A stretch of DNA of 64,000 nt, taken from the NCBI GenBank assembly GCA_000433475.1, contig HF993109.1, positions 124,001 through 188,000 of the forward strand. Reading direction: 5' to 3'. The stretch comes from Mycoplasma sp. CAG:956 (GTDB lineage Bacteria; Bacillota_I; Bacilli_A; RF39; UBA660). The first letter of the stretch is position 1, and each line of letters begins with the position of its first letter. The translations under genes were made by a program, and so were the position numbers. The notes below the pieces were generated by a model. It saw only the letters and a list, made by a program, of their open reading frames with translations, made no database searches and was not told the DNA's origin. Of this stretch, positions 43,857 to 52,319 are shown piece after piece.

Positions 43857-44651
43857 TTATTTATCATTTTTCTTATAGCCTTTCTTTTTGTTAATTTTCT
43901 TTCCTTTAATTCTAGTTGTATTATAAAATTCTATCCATTCTTCAACTAATTGTATGTATTCTTCTAAAGATGTGATATCATTGTTATACAAAGTTTCCTT
44001 TTTTAGGAGAGAGTGCCAACTCTCAATTGGTGAGTCATCTATTGGAGTACCTTTTCTAGACATAGAAATAGTAATTCCATTAGATTCACAAATAGCTTTG
44101 TATTCATAAGATGTATACTGGAATCCTTGGTCGGAATGTATTATTAATTCAGATACATCTTTTCTTTTTGCTATCGCTTTATTTAAAGTATCCATAACTA
44201 ATTTATTATCATTATGTTTTGATATTTTATATGCAACTACTTTTCTATCATACAAATCAATTATTGTTGATAAATATGCTCTAGAACCCTTAAATATAAG
44301 ATATGTTACATCTGTATCCCAAACTTTATTAGGTGCATCAGTGTTAAAATTACGATTTAATAAATTAGGTTTAACATTATCTTCAATTCTTTCATTTTTA
44401 TTTTTCTTTTTTGATTCCCTTACATATTTAGGAATCAAATTATATTTTTTCATTATTCTTAAAACCTTCTTTCCATTCATTACAACTCCTTCATATTTGA
44501 CTTTAATGCCTTCCGCAACGCGACGATATCCATATGTGCCCTTAGATTCATCAAATACTTCTTTAATTATCAAATAATCATAATAATCAGGATCTTCCTT
44601 ATTTCGATATTTATAGTAAGTTTTAGAACTTATCTCTAATACGACACACAT
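43857..44651 (-). CDS. IS3-family transposase OrfB (DDE integrase core)
   Basis: Catalytic part of the transposase. HTH_21-like start (LEISSKTYYKYRNKEDPD), RRVAEG and NRNFNTDAPNKVWDTDVTYL, then the rve core with first Asp in WDTDVTYL, second Asp in IIHSDQGFQYTS, and Glu in DDSPIESWHSLLKKE. In frame upstream there is no stop until the slippery site, so it is probably made as an OrfAB fusion by -1 frameshift at A-AAA-AG (44702-44696), adding EKVTFINLYRDNYKLYN before the apparent start at 44651. Confidence 0.9.
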   Translation of the reverse strand: MCVVLEISSKTYYKYRNKEDPDYYDYLIIKEVFDESKGTYGYRRVAEGIKVKYEGVVMNGKKVLRIMKKYNLIPKYVRESKKKNKNERIEDNVKPNLLNRNFNTDAPNKVWDTDVTYLIFKGSRAYLSTIIDLYDRKVVAYKISKHNDNKLVMDTLNKAIAKRKDVSELIIHSDQGFQYTSYEYKAICESNGITISMSRKGTPIDDSPIESWHSLLKKETLYNNDITSLEEYIQLVEEWIEFYNTTRIKGKKINKKKGYKKNDK

Positions 44652-44692
44652 ATTATATAACTTATAATTATCTCTATATAGATTAATAAAAG

Positions 44693-44989
44693 TTACTTTT
44701 TCTTTCGTTGTGCCTTGAGGAAGGCTTGGTATTTTTTTAGTATTTCATATCTTTCTTTATAATCTTCTAAAGATATGCGTCCTTCTTTTTTAGACTTACC
44801 ACGCGTTTCTTCTTTTTCAATATATCCACTTTTTCTAAATTTTTCTATCCAATTCCTTAATGAACTTCTAGGAATATTGTATTTACGTGCAAGACTATAT
44901 GTAGAGCCACCAACATCATAATACTCATTTACTATTTTCATTTTTTCTTCATACGAATATCTATATGTTTTGTTTACTTTTTCAGCCAT
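44693..44989 (-). CDS. IS3-family transposase OrfA (HTH)
   Basis: A 98-residue DNA-binding subunit. Helix-turn-helix of the IS3/IS911 type: YSYEEKMKIVNEYYDVGGST, YSLARKYNIPRSSLRNWIEK, followed by the coiled-coil end KERYEILKKYQAFLKAQRKKK. A very strong RBS (AAAGGAGGTG) lies before the ATG at 44989. It ends at TAA 44693-44695 just past the AAAAAG slippery run. Confidence 0.9.
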   Translation of the reverse strand: MAEKVNKTYRYSYEEKMKIVNEYYDVGGSTYSLARKYNIPRSSLRNWIEKFRKSGYIEKEETRGKSKKEGRISLEDYKERYEILKKYQAFLKAQRKKK

Positions 44990-45026
44990 TAGAAAAACAC
45001 CTCCTTTCGGAGATGTATTCTATCAT

Positions 45027-45084
45027 AAATTAGTCCTTTTTTAATGTCTACCCTAAAGGGTGCATTTCATACCATAGTCTATTT
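45027..45084. repeat. Left inverted repeat of the IS3-family element (extended)
   Basis: Counterpart of 43646-43704: reverse complement reads AAATAGACTA, then TGCACCC, GGTAGACATT, AAAAAAGGACTAATTT. It lies upstream of orfA; the orfA RBS starts just inside it. Confidence 0.75.
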
Positions 45085-45088
45085 TTCG

Positions 45089-45117
45089 TTGTCAAAATAA
45101 ATTATTTAGTTTATAAT
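45089..45117 (+). promoter_or_regulatory. Promoter of the Ig-like membrane protein gene
   Basis: TTGTCA (45089-45094), 17-bp spacer, TATAAT (45112-45117). It starts 4 bases outside the extended left repeat of the IS, so the insertion sits directly upstream of it. Confidence 0.7.
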
Positions 45118-45151
45118 TATATTAAGATATAATAAAAAGAGGTTAATTGTT

Positions 45152-46426
45152 ATGAATAATAATACTAATAGTAATACAAATAATACTAATATTAATAATA
45201 TACCAAGTAATACAGTACCCCAAGTAAATACTAATAATAACAATAATGGCATAGTAAATAGTACTAATACTGCAGTAAATGCCACCATAAATAATCCTGT
45301 TAATAATAACGTAACTAAAGCAAACCATACAAATACTAGCACCACTCAGTCTAATAATTCTACTCCAAGTAATGATTCTAATAGCCAAAATAATATTAAA
45401 ATTCAAGAAACTAGTGTTACTAAATCCCAAAAAGGAACACTTACAGTTGCTACTTTAAATAATGGTACAGTTAATATTGTAAATAATAGCTTTCCTGAAC
45501 AAATTGATATTAACGTTAAAGCTAATAAAATAGTTACTAAAAATGGTAAAAGAGTTCGGATAATGACTAAAAGAGAATTAATAACTAATATTATTTTAAG
45601 TTTCTTTTTTGTTCTTGCTTTATGTGGAGTAGGTTATGGAACTTACTATTATATCTTTAGAAATAATCCTCGTAATTTTGAAACTAAAAATGTTACTGTT
45701 GAATATGGAGAAGAAATACCTGTATCTGTTAAGAATTATATTAATTTAACTGATATTAGTGAACCAGATTATAACTTAGATTTATCTGCTGTTAAAAACG
45801 AAATAGGTACCTATACTTATAAAGTAAGCTATGGTAATACAGTTAAAACTGGTACTATAACAATCAATGATACTAAAGCTCCTGTTATAACCTTTAAAAC
45901 TTTAAATGATATTGATAGTGACACTGAAATTACTAAAGATATGTTAGTCGAATCATGCGAAGATCCATCCGATTGTACTTACGATTTAACCAGTCCAGTT
46001 GATACAACAAATCCTGGCGAAGTAACGGCTAGCATAACTGCTAAAGATAATCTTGGTAATAGCAAAGATTATACTATAAAACTAAATATTATTGAAAAAA
46101 TAATTAATATAGTATGTAAGGGTACCGTTGTAACTACCGATGAATCAGGAAAGACTATTTTAGAAAGTAATAATTATAACTTAAAATTCAATACTTCTAA
46201 AAATTTAAAACCTAGTACTTTAAATACAATTAGAACTTATTTAAGTGAAAGTGATTATCTCTCTGTAAAGGATGGCTTAACAGCAAATGGTTATACTTTA
46301 GAAGAAGTAAATAAAAGAGCTCAAAAAGATTCAAGTATTGATAATGTTGCTAATTTAACTACGCAAGATGAAATAAAAACTCATTTAGAAAGTAGTGGCT
46401 ATACTTGTACAATTGATGGAAACTAA
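45152..46426 (+). CDS. Membrane protein with Asn/Thr-rich tail and extracellular Ig-like (DUF5011-like) domains
   Basis: 424 residues. The N-terminal 115 residues are an Asn/Thr low-complexity tail in the cytoplasm, followed by a basic patch (KNGKRVRIMTKRE), one membrane helix (ILSFFFVLALCGVGYGTYYY, near 148) and an outside region with two Ig-like strands sets (VTVEYGEEIPVSVKNYI, APVITFKTLND, VTASITAKDNLGNSKDY) and a C-terminal domain resembling YehR/DUF1307 lipoproteins (VCKGTVVTTDESGKT). RBS is AGAGG before ATG 45152. Closed by the 46456 terminator. Confidence 0.7.
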   Translation: MNNNTNSNTNNTNINNIPSNTVPQVNTNNNNNGIVNSTNTAVNATINNPVNNNVTKANHTNTSTTQSNNSTPSNDSNSQNNIKIQETSVTKSQKGTLTVATLNNGTVNIVNNSFPEQIDINVKANKIVTKNGKRVRIMTKRELITNIILSFFFVLALCGVGYGTYYYIFRNNPRNFETKNVTVEYGEEIPVSVKNYINLTDISEPDYNLDLSAVKNEIGTYTYKVSYGNTVKTGTITINDTKAPVITFKTLNDIDSDTEITKDMLVESCEDPSDCTYDLTSPVDTTNPGEVTASITAKDNLGNSKDYTIKLNIIEKIINIVCKGTVVTTDESGKTILESNNYNLKFNTSKNLKPSTLNTIRTYLSESDYLSVKDGLTANGYTLEEVNKRAQKDSSIDNVANLTTQDEIKTHLESSGYTCTIDGN

Positions 46427-46455
46427 AAAATAATATTTAAAATTATTTAAAATAT

Positions 46456-46489
46456 AGATGTGTAAATTTTATTGCTTTACACATCTTTT
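46456..46489 (+). terminator. Rho-independent terminator
   Basis: Perfect 11-bp stem AGATGTGTAAA/TTTACACATCT (46456-46466 with 46476-46486) and T tail. It ends the transcript of the Ig-like membrane protein. Confidence 0.9.
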
Positions 46490-46547
46490 CTATAGAAAAA
46501 ATATCTTAGATGATATATAATTAAAAGGTAGAGAAAAGAGGTAAAAT

Positions 46548-49500
46548 ATGAGAAAAATAGTTGATGGTAATACTGCTTGTAGTAATATTGCTAATCTATT
46601 TACAGAAATTGCATCAATTTATCCTATTACACCATCTAGTCCGATGGCTAGTAATATCGATAATTTAAAATTAAAAAAGAAAAATTTATTCAATGAATCC
46701 GTTGAGGTTGTAGAAATGCAAAGCGAAGCTGGTGCCGCTGGTGCTATGCACGGAGCCTTAATTAGTGGTTCTCTAGCGACTACTTTTACAGCATCGCAAG
46801 GACTACTTTTAATGATTCCTAATATGTATAAAATTGCCGGTGAAGGCTTACCAGGAGTAATTCACGTTGCGGCTCGTACCGTTGCTACCCATGCCTTATC
46901 AATCTTTGGTGACCATAGTGATATTTATGCGACTCGTGGTACTGGCTTTGCAATGCTCGCATCAACCAATGTTTTTGATGCCCAAAACTTAGCAGCTGTT
47001 GCTCATCTTTCAACCATTGAAGGTAGTGTTCCTTTCTTACATTTTTTTGATGGTTTTAGAACTAGTCATGAACTAAATAGTATTGAGGAATTACCAGATG
47101 AAGAACTTCTAAAATTAATTGATTTTGATAAAGTAAATGCCTTTAAAAAGCATGCTCTTAATGTTGGCTGTGGCTACCAAAGAGGTATGGCAGAAAACGA
47201 AGATATTTACTTCCAAAGTGTTGAAGCCCGTAATGCTGATTATTTAAAAATACCTGATATCGTAAATAATTATATGGAAAAAATTAATAGTATTATGCAT
47301 ACTGATTATAAACCATTCAATTACTATGGCTCAGAGACTGCTAAGTATGTCATTGTTGCCATGGGTAGTGTTTGTGATACCATAAAGCTTACTATTAATG
47401 AATTAAATAAAGAAAATAATATTTATGGTCTAATCGAAGTTCATCTATACCGTCCATTTAGTAAAGATTATCTAACCAAAGTTTTACCAAGTACGGTAGA
47501 AAAAATAGCTGTCTTAGATAGAACAAAAGAATCAGGTAGCATTGGTGAACCATTATATCTAGATGTCGTTGCATCTCTTAATGATAAAAATATCCAAATT
47601 GTCGGCGGACGTTACGGCTTATCTAGCAAAAATACAACTCCAAGTGATATCGCTGGTGTTTATAAAATGCTAGCAACCGAACTTAAAAACAACTTTACAA
47701 TCGGTATTAACGACGATGTAACTAACTTAAGTTTAACAAGAGTGCCAATGGATATTGAGGTTGCCGATAAAGAACTTATTATCTATGGTTATGGTTCTGA
47801 TGGTATGGTATCAACTTCTAAAGATATCATGCATTATCTAGGCGAAGAAAAAGACTTACACGTTCAAGGTTACTTCCAATACGATAGCAAAAAATCTGGT
47901 GGTGTAACTGTCTCTAACCTAAGAATGTCAAGTAAACCAATAAATGCACCTTATTATGTTCTTCATCCATCATTACTAGTTATTACTAAAGATGCTTATT
48001 TAAAAGATTTTGATATGTTTAGTAATTTAAAAGAAAATGGTATTTGCTTAATTAATACTAATAAAAAATCTCATGAATTAGATGAAGTTTTACCTAATAA
48101 AGCTAAAGATTTAATTAAAAATAAAAATATTAAAGTATTATTAATTGATGCTGATAAGATAGCTTTAGAAAATGGTATTAAAGGTAAAATTAGTAAAATT
48201 ATGGAAATCGTTATCTTAAAACTAATGGGATTTAATGATGCTGAAGATTATATCAAAGATTCTATTCGTAAAAAGTTCGGTACTAAGGGTGATGATATTG
48301 TCAATGCTAATATTAACTCTTTAAGTAGTGCAGTTAAGAGTGTTATCCTTGTTAAAGCTGAATTTAAAAATAAAGAAGAAACAGAGTCCCATGATGATAT
48401 CTTTACTTTAATTAATAAAAGAGAAGGGGATAACCTTAAAGTATCTGATTTAATGGCTTATAAGAATGGTATCTTCCCTAATGGTCTTGCTGCTAATGAA
48501 AAACGTAAAATAACTAATATGGTACCAAAATGGATACCTGAAAATTGCATTCAATGTGGTATGTGTGCAACCGTTTGTCCTCACGCAGTAATTCGCCCAA
48601 TTATAACCGAAGCTAAAGATGAAGAAAGAGGTATTAAAGTACTAGGACATACTGATTATAATTATGAGATTGTCGTTAGTGAAGCTGACTGTACTTCTTG
48701 TGGTTTATGTATCAATGCTTGTCTTGGTAAATCCGGTAAGAAAGCTCTAGAATTTGGTGAAGCAACATATGAAACTCAAGATTATGCTGATAAAATGTTT
48801 AAAGAACATAAAAATCCGGAAATTTTTGATAGATTTACTTTAAAAGGTGCATCTCTAAGAAAACCATGCTTTGAATTTAGTGGTGCTTGTGCTGGTTGTG
48901 GTGAAACTCCATACTTAAAGATGCTAAGTCAATTATTTGGTGAAAAATTAGTTATTGCTAATGCAACAGGTTGTTCATCAATCTACGGTGGTTCTGCTCC
49001 ATCAACCCCATACTTAATTCCTTGGGCTAACTCATTATTTGAAGATAATGCTGAATTCGGTTATGGTATGTATTTAACTTATAAAAATACCCAAAAACGT
49101 ATTCGTGATATTATTGCTAAGTCTATAGATTGCGTAAGCGAAGACGTAAAAGAGTTACTAAATAAATGGTTAGAAAATGAAACTAATTATGATATAACTA
49201 AAGAAATCGTTGATAAATTACAAACTATGGAAATTCCAAAAGACATAAAAGATATTATAGAATACATGGTTGCTCGTAGTGTCTTTATCGTCGGTGGTGA
49301 TGGTTGGGCTTATGATATTGGCTTTGGTGGTATCGACCATGTCTTATCTAGTGGTGAAAATGTTAATGTCTTAGTACTTGATACTGAGGTCTACTCAAAT
49401 ACTGGTGGTCAAGCATCTAAATCAAGCCGTGTTGGAGCCGTAGCTGAATTTGCTAACATGGGTAAAAAAACAGCTAAGAAAGACTTATTTAAAATAGCTA

Positions 49501-49916
49501 TGTCATATCCAAACTGTTATATCGGTAGTATCTCTTTCGGTGCTAACTTCATGCAAACTATAAAAACCATGAAAGAAGCTGAATCTCATAATGGACCAAG
49601 TTTGATTATTTGCTATTGTCCATGTATCGAACAAGGACTTCATGGAGGTATGTCAAACTCTATAAGTGAAGAAAAACTAGCTGTAGAATGTGGTTATGTT
49701 AATTTAATGCGTTATGTACCAGAAGATAAGAAGTTATATATCGATTCTAAAGAACCAGATTTTACTAAGTATGAAGACTTCTTAAAGAATGAAGTAAGAT
49801 ATAGTAGTCTAATAAAGAAAGATAACGAACTTGCTAAAGAATTATTAGATATTCAAGTAAATAATGCTAAAGAAAGATATAACTTCTATAAAGATATAGC
49901 AAGTAAAAATAATTAA
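46548..49916 (+). CDS. nifJ: Pyruvate:ferredoxin (flavodoxin) oxidoreductase
   Basis: A single-chain homodimeric PFOR (1122 residues) that converts pyruvate and CoA to acetyl-CoA, CO2 and reduced ferredoxin, the central anaerobic pyruvate step. Domain order is standard: N-terminal pyrimidine-binding domain (YPITPSSPM; EVVEMQSEAGA), domain II/III, the EKR-type linker, 8Fe ferredoxin domain with CIQCGMCATVCPH near residue 667 and CTSCGLCINACLGK near 715, then the TPP domain (CAGCGETPY, GGDGWAYDIGFGG, SNTGGQASKSS). The second cluster ends Cys-Leu rather than Cys-Pro. About 50 residues shorter than typical. It implies an oxygen-sensitive fermentative lifestyle. Monocistronic, RBS AAGAGGT. Confidence 0.95.
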   Translation: MRKIVDGNTACSNIANLFTEIASIYPITPSSPMASNIDNLKLKKKNLFNESVEVVEMQSEAGAAGAMHGALISGSLATTFTASQGLLLMIPNMYKIAGEGLPGVIHVAARTVATHALSIFGDHSDIYATRGTGFAMLASTNVFDAQNLAAVAHLSTIEGSVPFLHFFDGFRTSHELNSIEELPDEELLKLIDFDKVNAFKKHALNVGCGYQRGMAENEDIYFQSVEARNADYLKIPDIVNNYMEKINSIMHTDYKPFNYYGSETAKYVIVAMGSVCDTIKLTINELNKENNIYGLIEVHLYRPFSKDYLTKVLPSTVEKIAVLDRTKESGSIGEPLYLDVVASLNDKNIQIVGGRYGLSSKNTTPSDIAGVYKMLATELKNNFTIGINDDVTNLSLTRVPMDIEVADKELIIYGYGSDGMVSTSKDIMHYLGEEKDLHVQGYFQYDSKKSGGVTVSNLRMSSKPINAPYYVLHPSLLVITKDAYLKDFDMFSNLKENGICLINTNKKSHELDEVLPNKAKDLIKNKNIKVLLIDADKIALENGIKGKISKIMEIVILKLMGFNDAEDYIKDSIRKKFGTKGDDIVNANINSLSSAVKSVILVKAEFKNKEETESHDDIFTLINKREGDNLKVSDLMAYKNGIFPNGLAANEKRKITNMVPKWIPENCIQCGMCATVCPHAVIRPIITEAKDEERGIKVLGHTDYNYEIVVSEADCTSCGLCINACLGKSGKKALEFGEATYETQDYADKMFKEHKNPEIFDRFTLKGASLRKPCFEFSGACAGCGETPYLKMLSQLFGEKLVIANATGCSSIYGGSAPSTPYLIPWANSLFEDNAEFGYGMYLTYKNTQKRIRDIIAKSIDCVSEDVKELLNKWLENETNYDITKEIVDKLQTMEIPKDIKDIIEYMVARSVFIVGGDGWAYDIGFGGIDHVLSSGENVNVLVLDTEVYSNTGGQASKSSRVGAVAEFANMGKKTAKKDLFKIAMSYPNCYIGSISFGANFMQTIKTMKEAESHNGPSLIICYCPCIEQGLHGGMSNSISEEKLAVECGYVNLMRYVPEDKKLYIDSKEPDFTKYEDFLKNEVRYSSLIKKDNELAKELLDIQVNNAKERYNFYKDIASKNN

Positions 49917-49925
49917 AAATGTATT

Positions 49926-49957
49926 AAAGATGTAGATATTTGTCTATGTCTTTTTTT
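49926..49957 (+). terminator. Rho-independent terminator
   Basis: Stem AAAGATGTAGA/TCTATGTCTTT (49926-49936 with 49943-49953, two G-T pairs) and T run. It ends the nifJ transcript. The rest of the 230-base gap before the XRE gene holds only its promoter. Confidence 0.8.
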
Positions 49958-50081
49958 AAAGGGCAAGCCAAATATAAAAATATAAGTTACTTAAAACTTG
50001 AAATATTTATTATTTTGTTAGAAGACAAATATTAAATTTAACCAGAAGATAAAAAAGGTTTTAATCTATGTAAACTTTTAC

Positions 50082-50109
50082 TTGACAAATAGTAAAAAAA
50101 TGTTAAACT
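50082..50109 (+). promoter_or_regulatory. Promoter of the XRE regulator gene
   Basis: TTGACA (50082-50087), 16-bp spacer, extended -10 TGTTAAACT (50101-50109). Confidence 0.7.
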
Positions 50110-50143
50110 AATCATCAACCAGAAAAAGAAAGCAGGTGGGTTT

Positions 50144-50497
50144 ATGGTTAAAGGTGATAGATTAAAAGCATTAAGAAAAGAAAAGGGTCTAACCCAAAGT
50201 CAATTAGGTGAATTAATCGGTGTCAAAAAATCCGTTATTTGTCTTTATGAAAGAGAACTTAGAAATCCAACTATTGAAAGTATCGTTGCCTTATGTCAAA
50301 TTTTTAATGTCAATGCTGATTATTTAATTGGTAATGATGAACTAGCAACTATTGATAATAATAATGAAGAACATTTTGCAATGACTAAAGAAGAAGTCGA
50401 CTTTATAATAGAGCTTCGCAAAAATAAAGCAGCATATGCTCTTCTAGTAGAAGATTTAAAAAGGGGAATGGATTTTCTAAAATCCAAAATTAATTAA
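50144..50497 (+). CDS. XRE/Cro-CI family transcriptional regulator
   Basis: 117 residues. The N-terminal HTH_3 domain (LKALRKEKGLTQSQLGELIG, KKSVICLYERELRNPTIESI, residues 6-62) binds DNA; the C-terminal 50 residues are a helical tail (TKEEVDFIIELRKNKAAYAL), probably for dimerisation. A single-domain regulator of this kind often controls its own operon; the gene after it (38 bases on, no terminator between) is the likely partner. RBS AGGTGGG. Confidence 0.88.
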   Translation: MVKGDRLKALRKEKGLTQSQLGELIGVKKSVICLYERELRNPTIESIVALCQIFNVNADYLIGNDELATIDNNNEEHFAMTKEEVDFIIELRKNKAAYALLVEDLKRGMDFLKSKIN

Positions 50498-50565
50498 AGT
50501 CTAGGAAACTAGATTTATAAAAAGATTAGGGAATAATGACCATTAGAAAAAGTAAAGGGGAAAAT

Positions 50566-51309
50566 ATGAAAAAAGTAACTGAAGATTTAGTAAAAAAATT
50601 AGCATATGAAGAAAGATTATGTATTTATACATTAGCACGTAAAGGAGAAATATCTCCAAACGAAATAGAAAACTATATGTATGTTGTTGAAAATTTAACA
50701 AAAATAAATATGAGTGGAATCAATTTTGATTTTGAAACAGTTAACCAATTAGGAATAGATAATTGTTGTGCTTTTTTTAAGGCTTTGTGTGAACAATATA
50801 GCAAACTTGCTAGTCCAGATAATGAGTTTGCTCGTTATGAGGCCAGTCAAGTTAGATGTGAAGTAGAAGTCCCTGGTAGCAATAATGCTGTGCCTCAAAA
50901 AATGAGCATTGGATTACATGATTGTGCTTCAATGGTTGATAAAGCCATCGATGAAAATTACAATGAATTAAAAGTCGGTTGTATGTATGGCAATTCTGAT
51001 GAATCTATTTATAGATACGCTCAAGTTGGAACTATAGCTGATGTATATTATAGAATTAGAGATTTAATTGAAGGAAAGAATTATTTTGATGGTAAATTCA
51101 TGTCAGAATATAGAGAACTAGGCCCTATATTTGCCAGTCAAAGCGATACATTAATTGCCAATTATGCACGTCGTAAAAATATCTCAAAAGAAGAAGCTAA
51201 GCAAGAATTACGCCAAACTTTAGATGATGGATTTGCTGCACTTAGTAAAACACCAATCAAAGTTGAAAAACATGAAACAACATTAGAATTTAAACCAAAA
51301 AATAAATAG
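50566..51309 (+). CDS. Hypothetical protein downstream of XRE regulator
   Basis: 247 residues, acidic, soluble, no family recognised. An N-terminal helical region (EDLVKKLAYEERLCIYTLAR, KGEISPNEIENYMYVVENLT) resembles a small helical bundle; five cysteines, none in a clear metal motif. The frame starts at ATG 50536, but AAAGGGG before ATG 50566 is the better RBS. Co-transcribed with the XRE gene and closed by the terminator at 51327. Confidence 0.6.
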   Translation: MKKVTEDLVKKLAYEERLCIYTLARKGEISPNEIENYMYVVENLTKINMSGINFDFETVNQLGIDNCCAFFKALCEQYSKLASPDNEFARYEASQVRCEVEVPGSNNAVPQKMSIGLHDCASMVDKAIDENYNELKVGCMYGNSDESIYRYAQVGTIADVYYRIRDLIEGKNYFDGKFMSEYRELGPIFASQSDTLIANYARRKNISKEEAKQELRQTLDDGFAALSKTPIKVEKHETTLEFKPKNK

Positions 51310-51326
51310 TATAATGTATTATAATG

Positions 51327-51357
51327 AATATAGATGTGAAGAACGTCTATATTTTTT
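51327..51357 (+). terminator. Rho-independent terminator
   Basis: An 11-bp stem AATATAGATGT/ACGTCTATATT (51327-51337 with 51343-51353, one G-T pair) and T tail. It ends the XRE transcript. Confidence 0.85.
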
Positions 51358-51392
51358 AATACTTTTGAATATGATTTTACTAGGTGATCATT

Positions 51393-52169
51393 TTGAAAAA
51401 ATATAAAAAATACATCCTTTTTAGTCTTTTAGTTCTTTTAAGTTTTTATACTACTAATAAAACAGCTAACCTGGTTCGTAATCAAGATCCCATTTTAAAA
51501 GAAATAAGAAACATTAGTTTAGAAAAAAAAGAAGACTTTGTTAATGCAGTTATTCAGGATGACTATATTATTCCCGGAATGTATGGAAGCGTTGTAGATG
51601 AGTTAAAAAGTCTATCCAAAATGAAAGAACAAGATGTTTTTAACAATTTATATTTAGTTAGTCAACCGATTAAGCCCGATATTTCCTTAAGTGATAACTT
51701 AGATAAAATCATAATTAAAGGTAATAGTAAAAAACAGCAAGTAAGCTTCGTTATTGATGAAAATAGTAGTAAAAAAATTAAAGATTACTTAGTAAAAAAT
51801 AGTATCAAAGCATCACTTTTAATTACTAAAGATAATTTTTCTAAAGATAGTTATTTTGAACAAATTAATAACGATTTCAAAAATTATAAGGAATTAGATA
51901 AAACACTGAAAAAAAATAAAATTAATACAAATATTTGTGTACTTGATAATAATAATTCTAATTTAAAATTTTGTAAAAGTAAGAAAAAATATTTAGTAAA
52001 ACCAGGAATGTTTCTAGATAATGCTAATATTATTGAAATAAAAACAAAGCTAGATAGTGGCAGTATCATTTATATTAAGGATGCTACTTACCTAGATTGC
52101 CTAGTAGAGTATATAAAATCTAAAGATTTAAAAATAGTACCTTTAAGTCAGTTAATTAGTGAAAAGTAA
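51393..52169 (+). CDS. Membrane-anchored polysaccharide-deacetylase-like protein, catalytic residues absent
   Basis: About 258 residues with an N-terminal signal anchor (KKYILFSLLVLLSFYTTN). The outside part follows the NodB order weakly: strand QVSFVIDENSS, SIKASLLITKDNF, and the end SGSIIYIKDATYLDCLVEYI, LKIVPLSQLIS, which matches the terminal strand-helix of polysaccharide deacetylases. The metal-binding Asp-Asp and His motifs are absent, so it is probably a non-catalytic wall-binding protein. The start is TTG 51393, set by AGGTGATC just upstream; the in-frame GTG 51384 lies inside that RBS. Confidence 0.5.
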   Translation: MKKYKKYILFSLLVLLSFYTTNKTANLVRNQDPILKEIRNISLEKKEDFVNAVIQDDYIIPGMYGSVVDELKSLSKMKEQDVFNNLYLVSQPIKPDISLSDNLDKIIIKGNSKKQQVSFVIDENSSKKIKDYLVKNSIKASLLITKDNFSKDSYFEQINNDFKNYKELDKTLKKNKINTNICVLDNNNSNLKFCKSKKKYLVKPGMFLDNANIIEIKTKLDSGSIIYIKDATYLDCLVEYIKSKDLKIVPLSQLISEK

Positions 52170-52238
52170 TTATTACTAAAAAATAGTTGTAAAGTATTAT
52201 AAAAGATAATTTGCCTTTTAAAGTGTGAAAACTAAGTG

Positions 52239-52271
52239 AAGATTAGGAATAATGTTTGACTAATCTTTTTA
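52239..52271 (+). terminator. Terminator overlapping the MarR promoter
   Basis: Stem AAGATTAG/CTAATCTT (52239-52246 with 52260-52267) and TTT. The descending arm shares bases with the -35 box of the next promoter. Confidence 0.6.
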
Positions 52272-52284
52272 GTAATGTTAGAAT
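52256..52284 (+). promoter_or_regulatory. Promoter of the marR-ABC operon
   Basis: TTGACT (52256-52261), 17-bp spacer, extended -10 TGTTAGAAT (-10 at 52279-52284). The expected transcription start falls in the operator that follows. Confidence 0.75.
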
Positions 52285-52288
52285 TATT

Positions 52289-52306
52289 TTGTTAGTTTCC
52301 TAACAA
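52289..52306 (+). promoter_or_regulatory. MarR-type operator
   Basis: Perfect 7-4-7 inverted repeat TTGTTAG-N4-CTAACAA directly after the -10 box and before the marR start. Position and symmetry fit an autoregulatory site for the MarR protein encoded next. Confidence 0.75.
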
Positions 52307-52319
52307 TGGTGGTAAAATT

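Larger units (their letters stand above)
43666..45064 (-). mobile_element. IS3-family (IS150-group-like) insertion sequence
   Basis: About 1.4 kb between imperfect inverted repeats starting TGAACCC (right) and TGCACCC (left), with two minus-strand ORFs (orfA 44989-44693, orfB to 43857) joined by a probable -1 frameshift. All catalytic residues of the integrase core are present, so it appears intact. No clear 3-4 bp target duplication is visible at these ends (ATG versus TTT), and the outer flanks are themselves inverted repeats, so the true boundary may be 43646-45084. Confidence 0.85.

Noticed and set aside
45106..45430. Two minus-strand hydrophobic open frames
   Set aside because: Antisense shadows of the Asn/Thr-rich tail of the 45152 gene, without RBS.
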